From Gordonia hongkongensis (GTDB lineage: Bacteria > Actinomycetota > Actinomycetes > Mycobacteriales > Mycobacteriaceae): DNA of 64,000 nucleotides. The notes under the pieces were generated by a model, which did no database searches, was not told where the DNA came from, and saw only the letters and a list, made by a program, of their open reading frames with translations. Position 1 is the stretch's first letter; each line of letters opens with the position of its first letter. Both the position numbers and the translations under genes were made by a program. The stretch covers positions 1,922,001 through 1,986,000 of the forward strand of contig NZ_CP095552.1 of the NCBI RefSeq assembly GCF_023078355.1, written 5' to 3'. This document shows, in pieces, positions 27,335 through 35,485 of the stretch.

Positions 27335-27609
27335 GTCCACGCCGCGTCGGCCGTCCAGTAGTTCATCCCGACGGCACTCACCTGGTGGCGCCACTCCGAG
27401 GTCCGGTTGAGCCAGGGTTCCTCGCGCCGGACCGACTCGTCGGCCGCCTCCGGGCCGTCGGCCTCGACGGTCCAGTGCACCCAGTTGACCTCCCGGCCGT
27501 ACTCGTCGTGCACGAACAGGTCGACATGATGCCAGCCGTAGTTGAAGGTGTCCTCGTAGCACGTGAGGAACATCCGGTGGTGCGTCTCGGGACGGGGTTT
27601 GACTGTCAT
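27331..27609 (-). CDS. Unknown 92-residue protein in the amidase-regulator operon
   Basis: This family is not recognised. The protein is short, soluble and rich in His, Trp and Tyr: FLTCYEDTFNYGWHHVDLFVHDEYGREVNWVHWTVEADGPEAADESVRREEPWL. It has no signal peptide, membrane segment or cysteine pair. It sits 25 bp after the amidase gene and overlaps the response regulator by 4 bp, so it should be co-expressed with both. The strict coupling suggests a role in indole-acetate breakdown, such as a small enzyme subunit, a lyase or a substrate binder. None of these can be chosen from sequence. Confidence 0.7.
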   Translation of the reverse strand: MTVKPRPETHHRMFLTCYEDTFNYGWHHVDLFVHDEYGREVNWVHWTVEADGPEAADESVRREEPWLNRTSEWRHQVSAVGMNYWTADAAWT

Positions 27610-27634
27610 GCAGATCTTCTCTCTCGCAACCGGA

Positions 27635-28930
27635 TCAGACCGGGACGACCGGATGGGACCGGAGCTCGTTCTCGAGCACCGCGGCGACCTCGAACAGGGC
27701 CGACTCCCGCCCCGGCAAGCCGATCACCTGTAGTCCGAGGGGCATCCCGGAGTCCGTGGTCGCCCCCGGGACGACGACGACCGGGCAGCCGAGCAGCTGC
27801 CACGGTCGGCTCAGGACCGGCGACCCGGTCGCGTCGAGGCCGCTCGGTGCGGGGCCGGGTGCGGCGGGACCGACGATCACCGTGTGATCGCCGAGCGTCT
27901 CGGCCAGCAGATCCCGCGAGCGGTCGCGGCGGATGAGGGCGGCCGCGTGGTCCGCGGGCCGGACCGCGCGGCCGGCGTCGACGAGGTCGAGCAGCGCGGG
28001 GCTGAGCGCGGCCGCATGGTCCCGGACGACATCGTCCAGGGTCTCGGCCGCCTCATGGGACATGACGGTCACGTGGTCGTCGGCCAGGGTGCGGACATGG
28101 TCGTCGTATTCGAGTGCGCGGGTCTCGACGTCGGCTCGCTCGAGCAGGTCCGGCAGCCGGTCGACCAGGTCCGCCATCGCCGGGTCGATCGGGTGCAGGT
28201 CGCTGCCGCCCCACACCACCACGGTCCGGACGGTGGAGCGACCGGGAACGATCGGCGAGCGGCCGGTGAAGGCGGTGTACACGTACTGCAGGTCGGCGAT
28301 GTCGCGGGTGAGGATGCCCAGCGAGTCCAGCGACTCCGAGAGTCCGGTGACGCCGGACAGATCCGTCGAGCCGTGCGCGAGAACCATGCCCGCGGCGCCG
28401 CAGTAGGCGGCCGGCCGGGTCAACGAGCCGGCGGTCTGCGTACCCAACGCCACCGGGATGACGCCCGCGCCGACGGCGGCGGCCGAACCGCTCGACGACC
28501 CACCCGGCGTGTGCCCGGGGTGGTGCGGATTGCGCGTCGGCCCGGGCGAGAAGTAGCCGAACTCGGTCGTGACCGTCTTGCCCTGGATCACCGCGCCCAG
28601 ATCGCGAAAACGATTGACACAGGGCGCATCCGACGCAGCCGGCGACGACGACGTGACGGGTGAACCGGCACGGGTCGGGAGGCCCTCGACGTCGATGAGG
28701 TCCTTGACCCCGAGCGAGACGCCTCGCAGGGGCCGGCGACCCGGTATCCCATCCTGCCGGCGTGCCTCGTCGACGACGGCCGGGGACAGCTCGACCCACG
28801 CGCGCAGATCGGTGTCGGTGCCGAGGATCTTCTCACGGACCTGTTCCGCGAGAATTTCCGCCGACACCACCTTCTCGTGGACCGCGGTCGCCTGCTCACT
28901 GATGGGCTGTTTCCAGTAGGCCGAGCTCAC
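27635..28930 (-). CDS. iacH: Amidase-signature enzyme (IacH-like)
   Basis: This 431-residue amidase-signature hydrolase has the Ser-cisSer-Lys triad. The catalytic Lys lies in GVSLGVKDLIDVEG, the Gly/Ser-rich loop in HTPGGSSSGSAAAVGAGVIPVALGTQTAGSLTRPAAYCG, including cis-Ser in GGSSSGS and the nucleophile in TAGSLTRPA. IacH in known clusters is an amidase homologue thought to open or process a ring-cleaved indole intermediate. GTG 28930 is chosen because AGGAGG lies 5 to 6 bases upstream. It heads an operon with the 92-residue gene and the response regulator, divergent from the transporter gene. Confidence 0.85.
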   Translation of the reverse strand: MSSAYWKQPISEQATAVHEKVVSAEILAEQVREKILGTDTDLRAWVELSPAVVDEARRQDGIPGRRPLRGVSLGVKDLIDVEGLPTRAGSPVTSSSPAASDAPCVNRFRDLGAVIQGKTVTTEFGYFSPGPTRNPHHPGHTPGGSSSGSAAAVGAGVIPVALGTQTAGSLTRPAAYCGAAGMVLAHGSTDLSGVTGLSESLDSLGILTRDIADLQYVYTAFTGRSPIVPGRSTVRTVVVWGGSDLHPIDPAMADLVDRLPDLLERADVETRALEYDDHVRTLADDHVTVMSHEAAETLDDVVRDHAAALSPALLDLVDAGRAVRPADHAAALIRRDRSRDLLAETLGDHTVIVGPAAPGPAPSGLDATGSPVLSRPWQLLGCPVVVVPGATTDSGMPLGLQVIGLPGRESALFEVAAVLENELRSHPVVPV

Positions 28931-29002
28931 CGTTCCTCCTTCATGTGCTGGGACCAGTCTGCCCTGTCGCGCATCGCGGCGACAGTAAAGATTTCCCTCG
29001 TA

Positions 29003-29026
29003 TCCCCGTAGGGACGGGTGGCCATA
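29003..29026 (+). promoter_or_regulatory. Candidate response-regulator site in the MFS promoter
   Basis: TCCCCGTAGGGA at 29003-29014 is followed after 8 bases by CATA (29023-29026) and then GTCG. This is the same arrangement as in the iacA promoter. The site lies in the 156-bp divergent region between iacH and the transporter and is close to palindromic, so it could serve both directions. Confidence 0.5.
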
Positions 29027-29086
29027 ACGTCGTTGCCAGCCCCCGACAGCCCGGCGTCTTCGCACCCGCCAGTCCAAGGAAATCCA

Positions 29087-30541
29087 ATGAGCCTCAGAGA
29101 ACCCGCGGTGACGACGCCGTCGTCGCCGACCGCCCCCGATCGACGAATCGACTTCGGCCGCATGTCGAGACGGGCCTGGATCGTCACCGGCATGCTCGTG
29201 CTGTTCCAGATCATCGCCTTCGCCGACAAAGCGGTGCTCGGCTTGGTCTCGGCCGACGCGATGCCCGAACTCGGATTGACCGCAACCGAATTCGGATTCA
29301 TCGGCAGTGCCTTCTTCTTCCTGTACGCGATCGTCTCGGTCGTCACCGGGTTCCTTGCGTCGAAGATCTCGGTGAAGTGGATCCTGTTCGCGATGGGCGT
29401 CACCTGGGCGGTGCTGCAATTCCCGATGCTGCTCGGCGGCGGCGCCGCCATCCTGCTGGTGACGCGGATCATCCTCGGCGGCGCCGAGGGTCCCGCGACC
29501 GCCATGTCGCTCACCTCCGCGCACACCTGGTTCTCGCCCACCCGTCGTGCGCTGCCGTCGAACCTGATCGCCGCCGGCTCCACGCTGGGCCCTGTCTTCG
29601 CGGCGCCGCTGCTGGCCTGGGTCATCGCCGTGTGGGGTTGGCGCTGGGCGTTCGGTGTTCTCGGCATCATCGGCCTGGTGTGGGTGATCGCCTGGTGGGC
29701 GATCGGCGCGGACGGTCCCTACCGTCCCAAGAAGGCCTCGTCGCCGGACGACCCGGCACTCGACACCGACGAGACGGTTGCCGATGCGAAGGAGGTCGCG
29801 ACCTCCGCGGTCGACGAGCAGAAGCCGGTCAAGATCTGGCGTGCGCTGCTGAGCCTGGCGTTCATCTCCGCCGTGATCGGCGGGGCGTCGAACTTCTGGG
29901 TGCAGGGCTTCCTGACAACCTGGCTGCCCCAGTACCTGGGCACCGTGGTCGGGCTGTCACTCGGTGAGGTCGGTGCGGTGACCACCGTGCCGTGGGTGGT
30001 CGGCGCGCTCGTCCTGCTCGGACTGGGTGCGCTCGGGCACCGGATGCTGCACCGGGGGAGTTCGGCACATCGGGCGATCGCCGTCCCGTTCGGCTGCGCC
30101 GCGGTCCTGGCCGGGTTGTGCTTCATCGCCATCCAGGCGTCGTCGGGGGTCACGGCGGTCGCGCTGCTGTGCCTCGCCGGTGGATGCAGCCTGGCGTTCC
30201 CGATGACCGCCACCGCGATCGGTTATGCGGTCGGCGCTCGGCAGCGACCGATCCTCATGGCCACCCTCGGCGGCGTGGCGTCGTTCGGCGCGGTCATTTC
30301 GCCGATCCTGGTCGGCTGGCTCATGACCGACGCGGGGTATGTGTCGCCGCCGAAGGGTGAGAAGCCCAGCGCGGAGATGGCCGACAACATGGCGGCCGGC
30401 GTGCACCAGGCGTTCACGATCACCGGCATCGTCCTGCTGGTCGGCGGCGCACTGTGCATCGCCTTCCTCCGGCCGGAGCGACTCGGTGCCATTCTGCAGA
30501 AGCGTTACGTCAAGGAGCCGGTCGAGGCCCGGTCCGCCTGA
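29087..30541 (+). CDS. MFS transporter, probable aromatic-acid uptake permease
   Basis: This 484-residue protein has about 12 membrane segments. The N-terminal cytoplasmic tail (about 35 residues) is polar. Helix 1 begins RAWIVTGMLVLFQIIAFADKAVLGL, a D/K-bearing segment typical of anion:cation symporters. The first half has RIILGGAEGPATAMSLTSAHTWFSPTRRALPSNLIAAGS. A long polar loop (KKASSPDDPALDTDETVADAKEVA) separates the halves. Placement between iacH and iacG and the shared promoter element suggest import of indole-3-acetate or a related acid. The ATG at 29087 follows AAGGAAA. Confidence 0.85.
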   Translation: MSLREPAVTTPSSPTAPDRRIDFGRMSRRAWIVTGMLVLFQIIAFADKAVLGLVSADAMPELGLTATEFGFIGSAFFFLYAIVSVVTGFLASKISVKWILFAMGVTWAVLQFPMLLGGGAAILLVTRIILGGAEGPATAMSLTSAHTWFSPTRRALPSNLIAAGSTLGPVFAAPLLAWVIAVWGWRWAFGVLGIIGLVWVIAWWAIGADGPYRPKKASSPDDPALDTDETVADAKEVATSAVDEQKPVKIWRALLSLAFISAVIGGASNFWVQGFLTTWLPQYLGTVVGLSLGEVGAVTTVPWVVGALVLLGLGALGHRMLHRGSSAHRAIAVPFGCAAVLAGLCFIAIQASSGVTAVALLCLAGGCSLAFPMTATAIGYAVGARQRPILMATLGGVASFGAVISPILVGWLMTDAGYVSPPKGEKPSAEMADNMAAGVHQAFTITGIVLLVGGALCIAFLRPERLGAILQKRYVKEPVEARSA

Positions 30542-30580
30542 GTGCCCGACCACCGCGACGATTCGATCCCAGGAGAAGAC

Positions 30581-31753
30581 ATGTCCGACAACGTGATCAG
30601 TGCCATCGACCCAGGCATCTTCCGAAATGTGATGGGGCACTATCCCACCGGCGTGGTCGTGGTGACGGGACGCGGTGACGACGGCTCCGTGCTGGCCATG
30701 GTCGTCGGGACTTTCAGTTCGGTGTCGATGGACCCGCCGTTGGTGTCCTTCATGCCGATGAAAACCTCGCGCACCTTCGAGAAGATGCGGGCCTGCGAGT
30801 CGTTGTGCATCAACATCCTCGGCGGTGAACAGGAGGACGTCGTCCTCACCATCGCGCAGCGTTGGGAGGACAAGCTCGCGGGCATCGACTGGTTCCCTTC
30901 GCCGTCGGGCGATCCGGTTCTCGCGGATTCGGTGGCCTGGATCGACACCCGCATCAGCAACATCGTCGAAGCGGGTGATCACTGGATAACGCTCTGTGAG
31001 GTGCGGGATCTGGCCGTGACCAACCCGGTGTCGCCGCTGATCTTCTTCCAGGGTGGCTACGGCAGTTTCGTGTCGACGTCCCTGATGGCCCGAATGGACC
31101 ACGAGATCCTGCCGACGATCCATGCCGCACACGCGGCGCGTCCGCAGGTGGAGGCATTGGCGACGTCCGTCGGCTGCGAGGTGTCGGTCCTCACCTCGGT
31201 CAGCCGCGACGAGATGGCCGTCGTGTTGTCGGCCACCGCGCCGGGCGTCGACCGTGAGGAAGGCCTCGCGTACCGCATCCCGATGGTGCCGCCCATCGGG
31301 GACACGTACGTGTTCGACCAGGACGACGAGACCCGGGAGCGGTGGCTGGCGAAGCTCCGGCATGCCGATGATGATGTGCGGCAGGTACATCGCGACCGTC
31401 TCGACTTCGTGCGGCGGCACGGTTACCTGGTGTCCTTCCTGCCCGATGCCTCGTCGACTGCGTACGAGGAGATGCGGGAGGCGACGAAATCCTATGAGCG
31501 GGGCCGGTTGACGCCTTCGCAGGAGCGCGAGATCTGCGAGTCCATCGGGAAGTCGGCCGTGGACTATCGCCTTCGCGAGGTGCGACCCGATCAGACCTAT
31601 GACGTCGGTTCCGTCGTCCTGCCGATCCGGGACGCACGCAGCGGATACTCGATGACGCTCCGGTTGTCGCAGTTGCCGCTGGGCGTGAACGGCTCTGAGG
31701 TCGAGGCCTGGATCTCGGAGGCGCGTGCGGTGGTCGAGGTGCTCGGGCGATGA
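30581..31753 (+). CDS. iacG: IacG-like flavin reductase fused to an IclR-like effector domain
   Basis: This 390-residue two-part protein has an N-terminal flavin reductase domain of the HpaC/RutF type at residues 1-165 (FRNVMGHYPTGVVVVTGRGDDG, then FSSVSMDPPLVSFMPMKTSRTFEKM and CINILGGEQ). It would supply reduced flavin to IacA. The C-terminal half (about 175-390) resembles the ligand-binding domain of IclR regulators, including ARPQVEALATSVGCEVSVLTSVSRDEMAVVL and VGSVVLPIRDARSGYSMTLRLSQLP. It lacks an HTH. Classical IacG is only about 160-200 residues. The extra domain may sense substrate and gate flavin reduction, which is inference. The ATG follows AGGAGAAGAC. Confidence 0.85.
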   Translation: MSDNVISAIDPGIFRNVMGHYPTGVVVVTGRGDDGSVLAMVVGTFSSVSMDPPLVSFMPMKTSRTFEKMRACESLCINILGGEQEDVVLTIAQRWEDKLAGIDWFPSPSGDPVLADSVAWIDTRISNIVEAGDHWITLCEVRDLAVTNPVSPLIFFQGGYGSFVSTSLMARMDHEILPTIHAAHAARPQVEALATSVGCEVSVLTSVSRDEMAVVLSATAPGVDREEGLAYRIPMVPPIGDTYVFDQDDETRERWLAKLRHADDDVRQVHRDRLDFVRRHGYLVSFLPDASSTAYEEMREATKSYERGRLTPSQEREICESIGKSAVDYRLREVRPDQTYDVGSVVLPIRDARSGYSMTLRLSQLPLGVNGSEVEAWISEARAVVEVLGR

Positions 31754-32307
31754 GCGATGTCGATGCCAGGATCTCGGCGCTCGTCGCGCGGGTCGAGACC
31801 CTGGAGGCCGAAGCCGAGATCCGGCGAATCCAGGCTCGGTACATGTTCCTCTGTGACACCCCGTGTCCCGAACCCGGTCTCGCGGATGACGCCGAGCGCG
31901 TCGAGCGCATCCTGGACCTCTACACCGACGACGCCGTGTGGGAGGGCGTCGGCGAGTACTACGACGGTCAGTTCGGGCGCGCGGAGGGCAAGCAGGCCAT
32001 CGGCGAGCACTTCCAGCGCTTCTGGGGCGAGAAGCGGGACCCGGCACTGGTGCTCAATGCGCATTACCTGACGTCGGAGCAGATCCACGTCGACGGCGAC
32101 GAGGCCGAAGGGCAGTGGATTCACATGCAGCCGTGGCTGTTCGGCGACGGCTCGGCCCTGTTGCGGTCGAGTCGGCTGAACAACGCCTTTCGCAGGGACG
32201 ACGGCCGGTGGCGGATCACCCGTACCCGCACCGAGAACGTCTTCATCGCGCCGCTTCCCAACGGATTCGCCGAGAGCTGCCCGTCGGCGTCGGTGTTGTT
32301 GGGCTGA
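31750..32307 (+). CDS. iacI: IacI-like SnoaL-fold protein
   Basis: This 185-residue protein has the NTF2/SnoaL-like fold: a long N-terminal helix (ISALVARVETLEAEAEIRRIQARYMFLCDT), LYTDDAVWEGVG, then QIHVDGDEAEGQWIHMQPWLF and NNAFRRDDGRWRITRTR. IacI in known clusters is of this type and assists an early step after IacA. The gene overlaps the flavin reductase-IclR fusion by 4 bp (ATGA) and ends the iac block. The fold also occurs in dehydratases and limonene-epoxide-like hydrolases, so the name rests on context. Confidence 0.8.
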   Translation: MSDVDARISALVARVETLEAEAEIRRIQARYMFLCDTPCPEPGLADDAERVERILDLYTDDAVWEGVGEYYDGQFGRAEGKQAIGEHFQRFWGEKRDPALVLNAHYLTSEQIHVDGDEAEGQWIHMQPWLFGDGSALLRSSRLNNAFRRDDGRWRITRTRTENVFIAPLPNGFAESCPSASVLLG

Positions 32308-32329
32308 GGCTTTCGACGCCGGTGACGGG

Positions 32330-32692
32330 TCACGCGCCTGTGGTCAGTCGGATCATGTAGACCGTAGCCGCCACGCCGAGGAGCAGGAAGGCGCCCGGGA
32401 ACGCGATGTTGTAGAAGACGCGGGCCCGCACATGGGCGATGACCGCGCCGACGAAGAACAGAGTGAGCCCGGTTCCGGCGGCGACGCCGATCCAGGGTTC
32501 GATCGTCAACCCGAGGACAAGCCCTGCTGCTCCGGCGGCCTTGAGTGTCGCGAGGTGGGGCAGGAACCGAGGTGGGACGTGGACCTCGGCCGAATTGGCC
32601 AGCACGAACTCGGCCCGGGCGAAGTCGGCGATGGCGATACCGGCATTGGCCACGATGCAGATGATCGTGGCGACGAACAGGGCGGTGGTCAT
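32330..32692 (-). CDS. DoxX-like membrane protein
   Basis: This 120-residue protein has four hydrophobic segments: about 4-24, 45-65, 70-90 and 98-117. Between the first two lies FARAEFVLANSAEVHVPPRFLPHLATLKAAGAAGLVLG, the usual DoxX-family loop. It diverges from an ECF41-type sigma factor gene, and an ECF41-like promoter points toward it. In other actinomycetes ECF41 genes neighbour small redox or isomerase genes, so regulation by this sigma factor is plausible. The function of DoxX proteins is poorly defined. Confidence 0.8.
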   Translation of the reverse strand: MTTALFVATIICIVANAGIAIADFARAEFVLANSAEVHVPPRFLPHLATLKAAGAAGLVLGLTIEPWIGVAAGTGLTLFFVGAVIAHVRARVFYNIAFPGAFLLLGVAATVYMIRLTTGA

Positions 32693-32817
32693 CGCCGGGG
32701 GCCCTTCGCCGGTCGGGTTCCGCCGCGCGGTGGCCGGGTCGGTACGGTCGACATGTGTCCTCCTCTGAGGTGGGTTGTCGGATGGTCGGATGTGAGTGTG
32801 GTGCTCTCACCCGTTCC

Positions 32818-32844
32818 GACGTCCCGCTCCACGAGAAGGTGACA
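32818..32844 (-). promoter_or_regulatory. ECF41-type promoter pointing at the DoxX gene
   Basis: On the minus strand TGTCACC (32844-32838), 16 bases, then CGTC (32821-32818). This matches the known ECF41 target consensus of a TGTCACA -35 and CGTC -10, with one mismatch. It lies 126 bp before the DoxX ATG and overlaps the ribosome binding site of the sigma gene itself. The spacing and directed position support an ECF41 regulon of the DoxX gene. Confidence 0.55.
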
Positions 32845-32848
32845 TCCG

Positions 32849-33703
32849 GTGGTACCGACATCAGAATTCGAAGATCTACGACCGCAGCTGACGGCCATGG
32901 CGTTCCGGATGCTCGGCTCTATTCACGACGCCGAGGACGCCGTGCAGAGCACGTGGCTCAACTCGGTGCGTGTCGACGGCACCGAGATCCGCAACCCTGC
33001 CGCATGGTTCACGACAACACTCACCCGGGTGTGTCTCGATCAGTTGCGCGCCCGCGGCAGACGTCGGGAAGATCCGCTGTTCGCCGACGCTCTCCCGGCG
33101 GAGGCTGTCGCGGCCGACGAGCTCTATCTGCAGCGCGAGAACGTGTCACGTGCGCTGATGGTGGTCCTCGATCGGTTGACGCCGTCGCAACGCGTGGCCT
33201 ATGTGCTGCATGACCTCTTTGCGGTTCCGTTCGGTGAGGTCGCAACGATCCTCGACACCAGTGTGGACGGTGCGAAGAAGCATGCGAGCCGGGCACGCGG
33301 CCGGATCGCGTTGACGCAGCTGGACTGCGAGTCGAAATCCGAGCTGCCGTCGGCCGCCGCGGCCCGGGTCGTGGACGCCTTCTTGGCCGCGGCGCGCGGC
33401 GGCGATCTCGATGCGATGGTCGCGCTGCTGGCTGATGATTGCGTCCGTGTCGCCGACCGGTCACTGGTCCCGCCGGACACACCGACCGTGGTCCGAGGCG
33501 CCCGGGCGGTCGCAGAGGAGACCACGTTGTTCGTCGACCGCATCCGGGCGAGTACGCCGATGTGGCTGGGCGACCGGGTGGTTCATGTGATCGCACCGGG
33601 CGGACACCCGCTCGCCGTTGTCGATGTCCTCGTGGTCGATGGCCGCGTCGCGAGAATCGACATCCATCGCATGACTTCAGCCACCGTGTCAGAGTGGTCC
33701 TGA
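32849..33703 (+). CDS. ECF41-type RNA polymerase sigma factor
   Basis: This 284-residue extracytoplasmic-function sigma factor has region 2 at about 8-75 (LTAMAFRMLGSIHDAEDAVQSTWLN) and region 4 at 110-160 (LDRLTPSQRVAYVLHDLFAVPFGEVATILDTSVDGAKKHASRARGRI). A SnoaL-like extension of about 110 residues follows (AARVVDAFLAAARGGDLDAMVALLADDCVRVADR). This layout defines ECF41/SigJ-type factors, in which the extension replaces an anti-sigma factor. GTG 32849 follows AGAAGG. The promoter it would recognise lies just upstream on the other strand. Confidence 0.92.
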   Translation: MVPTSEFEDLRPQLTAMAFRMLGSIHDAEDAVQSTWLNSVRVDGTEIRNPAAWFTTTLTRVCLDQLRARGRRREDPLFADALPAEAVAADELYLQRENVSRALMVVLDRLTPSQRVAYVLHDLFAVPFGEVATILDTSVDGAKKHASRARGRIALTQLDCESKSELPSAAAARVVDAFLAAARGGDLDAMVALLADDCVRVADRSLVPPDTPTVVRGARAVAEETTLFVDRIRASTPMWLGDRVVHVIAPGGHPLAVVDVLVVDGRVARIDIHRMTSATVSEWS

Positions 33704-33742
33704 CCGGCGATGTGGGGAGCTGCTCCGTCCGGAGCGGGATCT

Positions 33743-35485
33743 CTAGAACGGTGGCGGGTTGGCGTCGTTCCAGCGCTTCTCGGCGCGTTGGTGGCGCCGG
33801 AAGTCGTTGTCGCGCTGCGTGTCGAGTCTGTCGCGGGCGGGATGATCGGGTGACCGTCTGGGGAAGAGCTTGTTGAACAGGTCGCGTCCGCTGAAGGCGT
33901 TGCCGACGAACATGTGCCCGGTGGGGGTGGTGAACCAGGCGGTGCGGGACTCGTCTTGGTGGTCCTGCCAGCTGGTGAAGGTCTTGATGCGGTGATGGAA
34001 CCGGCACAGCGGTTTGAGGTTGCGCGCATCGGTCGGGCCACCGCGACGCGGGTCGGTGTGATCGAAGGGTTCGGTGTGGTCGAGATCGATCTGCCAGACC
34101 GGGGCGTTGCAGCCGGGGAAGGTGCAGCACAGTTCGCCGGCGCGCACCAGCGCCTGGAGCTTCTTCGACGGGGTGTACCGCCTTGTCGAACTGTCCGCGT
34201 CGGGAGCCGGTGCCGGTGACGCGTCGGGCGCGTCGGGGGTTGGTGCGGGATGGATGTAGGTGCGGCGGGCTTCGGCGAGGAGCTGACGGGCGGTGTCGGC
34301 GTCGATGATGCCGTGGCGGTCGAGGAAGGCGGGGTCGTCGTCGAGACCGATCAGGGTTGACAGGTTCACCACGATGTGGAAGGTCGCGCGCGGCGCCAGC
34401 GGTGACGACGGCGACGCGTCCGGACCCGGAGGGTCGGCGACAACCGTGTCGCTGTCCGGGGTGTCGGTGTCATCGTTCCCGGAGTGGCGCGCGGGTGCCT
34501 CAGTCGTGTGGTCGGCGGTGTCCACTGTCGCTGCGTCGACGTCCCCGGTGGTGTCGGCTTCAATGTCCATTGCGGCAGGTCGGCAGTCGTCGCATTCGCA
34601 CGCGATAGAAGCTTCGCCCCGCGCGAGCGCTTTCAGAGCATCGACCCGGCGGTTGGCCAACTTTCGAGGGTCGCCGGCGTGGACCGCGGTGGCCATCGCC
34701 GTCAGGCGGGCGTCGAACTCGGCGGCATCAGCATGGGGCAGCGTGCCGGAGATCCGGGACTGCCCGGGTGTGAAGCGGTCGGGGGTGACGGTCACCTTGC
34801 GGTCGGATTTCACTCGCTCCTTGCGTCGGCGGATCGCGTCGGGTGCCCACTTGGCGACGATGGAATCGACCATGGCGGTGAACCGGGCCGTGGACATCGG
34901 TGCGCGGGCGAAGATCGCCTCGGCGAGATGGGCGTCGACGGTCTGCATCTCTTCGTCGTCGGTGATGAGATCGGTGCGCTTGAGAGCGATGAGGAAGCGC
35001 CGCTTGTCGATTCGACCACACGCGAGTGCGTGTCCGGTGAAGGAGAGTCGGTAGCGCAGTGCGTCGCCGGCCTCGATCAGGTTTTTCGCCTCAGCCGGTG
35101 TCACGGTGAGGGTGGCACCGACTTCGGCGATGGCCTGTTCGAGACCGTTGGGCCCGAACTGCTCGTAGGGGTTCTCGCCGGCGGCCACTCGCGCGGACAG
35201 GTGCTCGAAGGCTTCGATGGAGTCGAGTTCGCCGCTGTGCGTCTCGGCGCGCCGCTGGGCGTAGTCCATCTCGCGTTCATCGTGAATGAGGCTGGCCACG
35301 ACCATCATTCGATGCGTGGACGCCGCCGCCAAGCCCGCGCAATGGTTGAGGACCTCGACGAGTTCGGCAGCGGAGAGTTCATGGTCGGGACGAAAGCGCG
35401 GCTCGACCGACTCCTGTGATGGGTCCACCGATGTAGTGGCTCCGGCCCCCGCCCCCGATGACATGCCACCACCATACTCGAACAT
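33743..35485 (-). CDS. 13E12-repeat family HNH endonuclease (DUF222)
   Basis: This 580-residue protein is of the REP13E12 kind. The DUF222 region spans about 40-300 (LSAAELVEVLNHCAGLAAASTHRMMVVASLIHD and DRFTPGQSRISGTLPHADAAEFDARLTAM). An acidic, low-complexity linker follows. The C-terminal HNH nuclease carries CTFPGCNAPVWQIDLDHTEPFDH and NLKPLCRFHHRIKT. Such genes are multi-copy in mycolic actinomycetes. A perfect LexA box overlaps the first ATG (35485), so ATG 35464 (MSSGAG), just inside, may be the real start. DNA-damage induction is likely. Confidence 0.88.
   Translation of the reverse strand: MFEYGGGMSSGAGAGATTSVDPSQESVEPRFRPDHELSAAELVEVLNHCAGLAAASTHRMMVVASLIHDEREMDYAQRRAETHSGELDSIEAFEHLSARVAAGENPYEQFGPNGLEQAIAEVGATLTVTPAEAKNLIEAGDALRYRLSFTGHALACGRIDKRRFLIALKRTDLITDDEEMQTVDAHLAEAIFARAPMSTARFTAMVDSIVAKWAPDAIRRRKERVKSDRKVTVTPDRFTPGQSRISGTLPHADAAEFDARLTAMATAVHAGDPRKLANRRVDALKALARGEASIACECDDCRPAAMDIEADTTGDVDAATVDTADHTTEAPARHSGNDDTDTPDSDTVVADPPGPDASPSSPLAPRATFHIVVNLSTLIGLDDDPAFLDRHGIIDADTARQLLAEARRTYIHPAPTPDAPDASPAPAPDADSSTRRYTPSKKLQALVRAGELCCTFPGCNAPVWQIDLDHTEPFDHTDPRRGGPTDARNLKPLCRFHHRIKTFTSWQDHQDESRTAWFTTPTGHMFVGNAFSGRDLFNKLFPRRSPDHPARDRLDTQRDNDFRRHQRAEKRWNDANPPPF

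Noticed and set aside
31054..31753. The IclR-like half of the flavin reductase as a separate regulator gene
   Set aside because: No stop, start or ribosome binding site separates the halves, and no HTH is present, so it is one fused protein.
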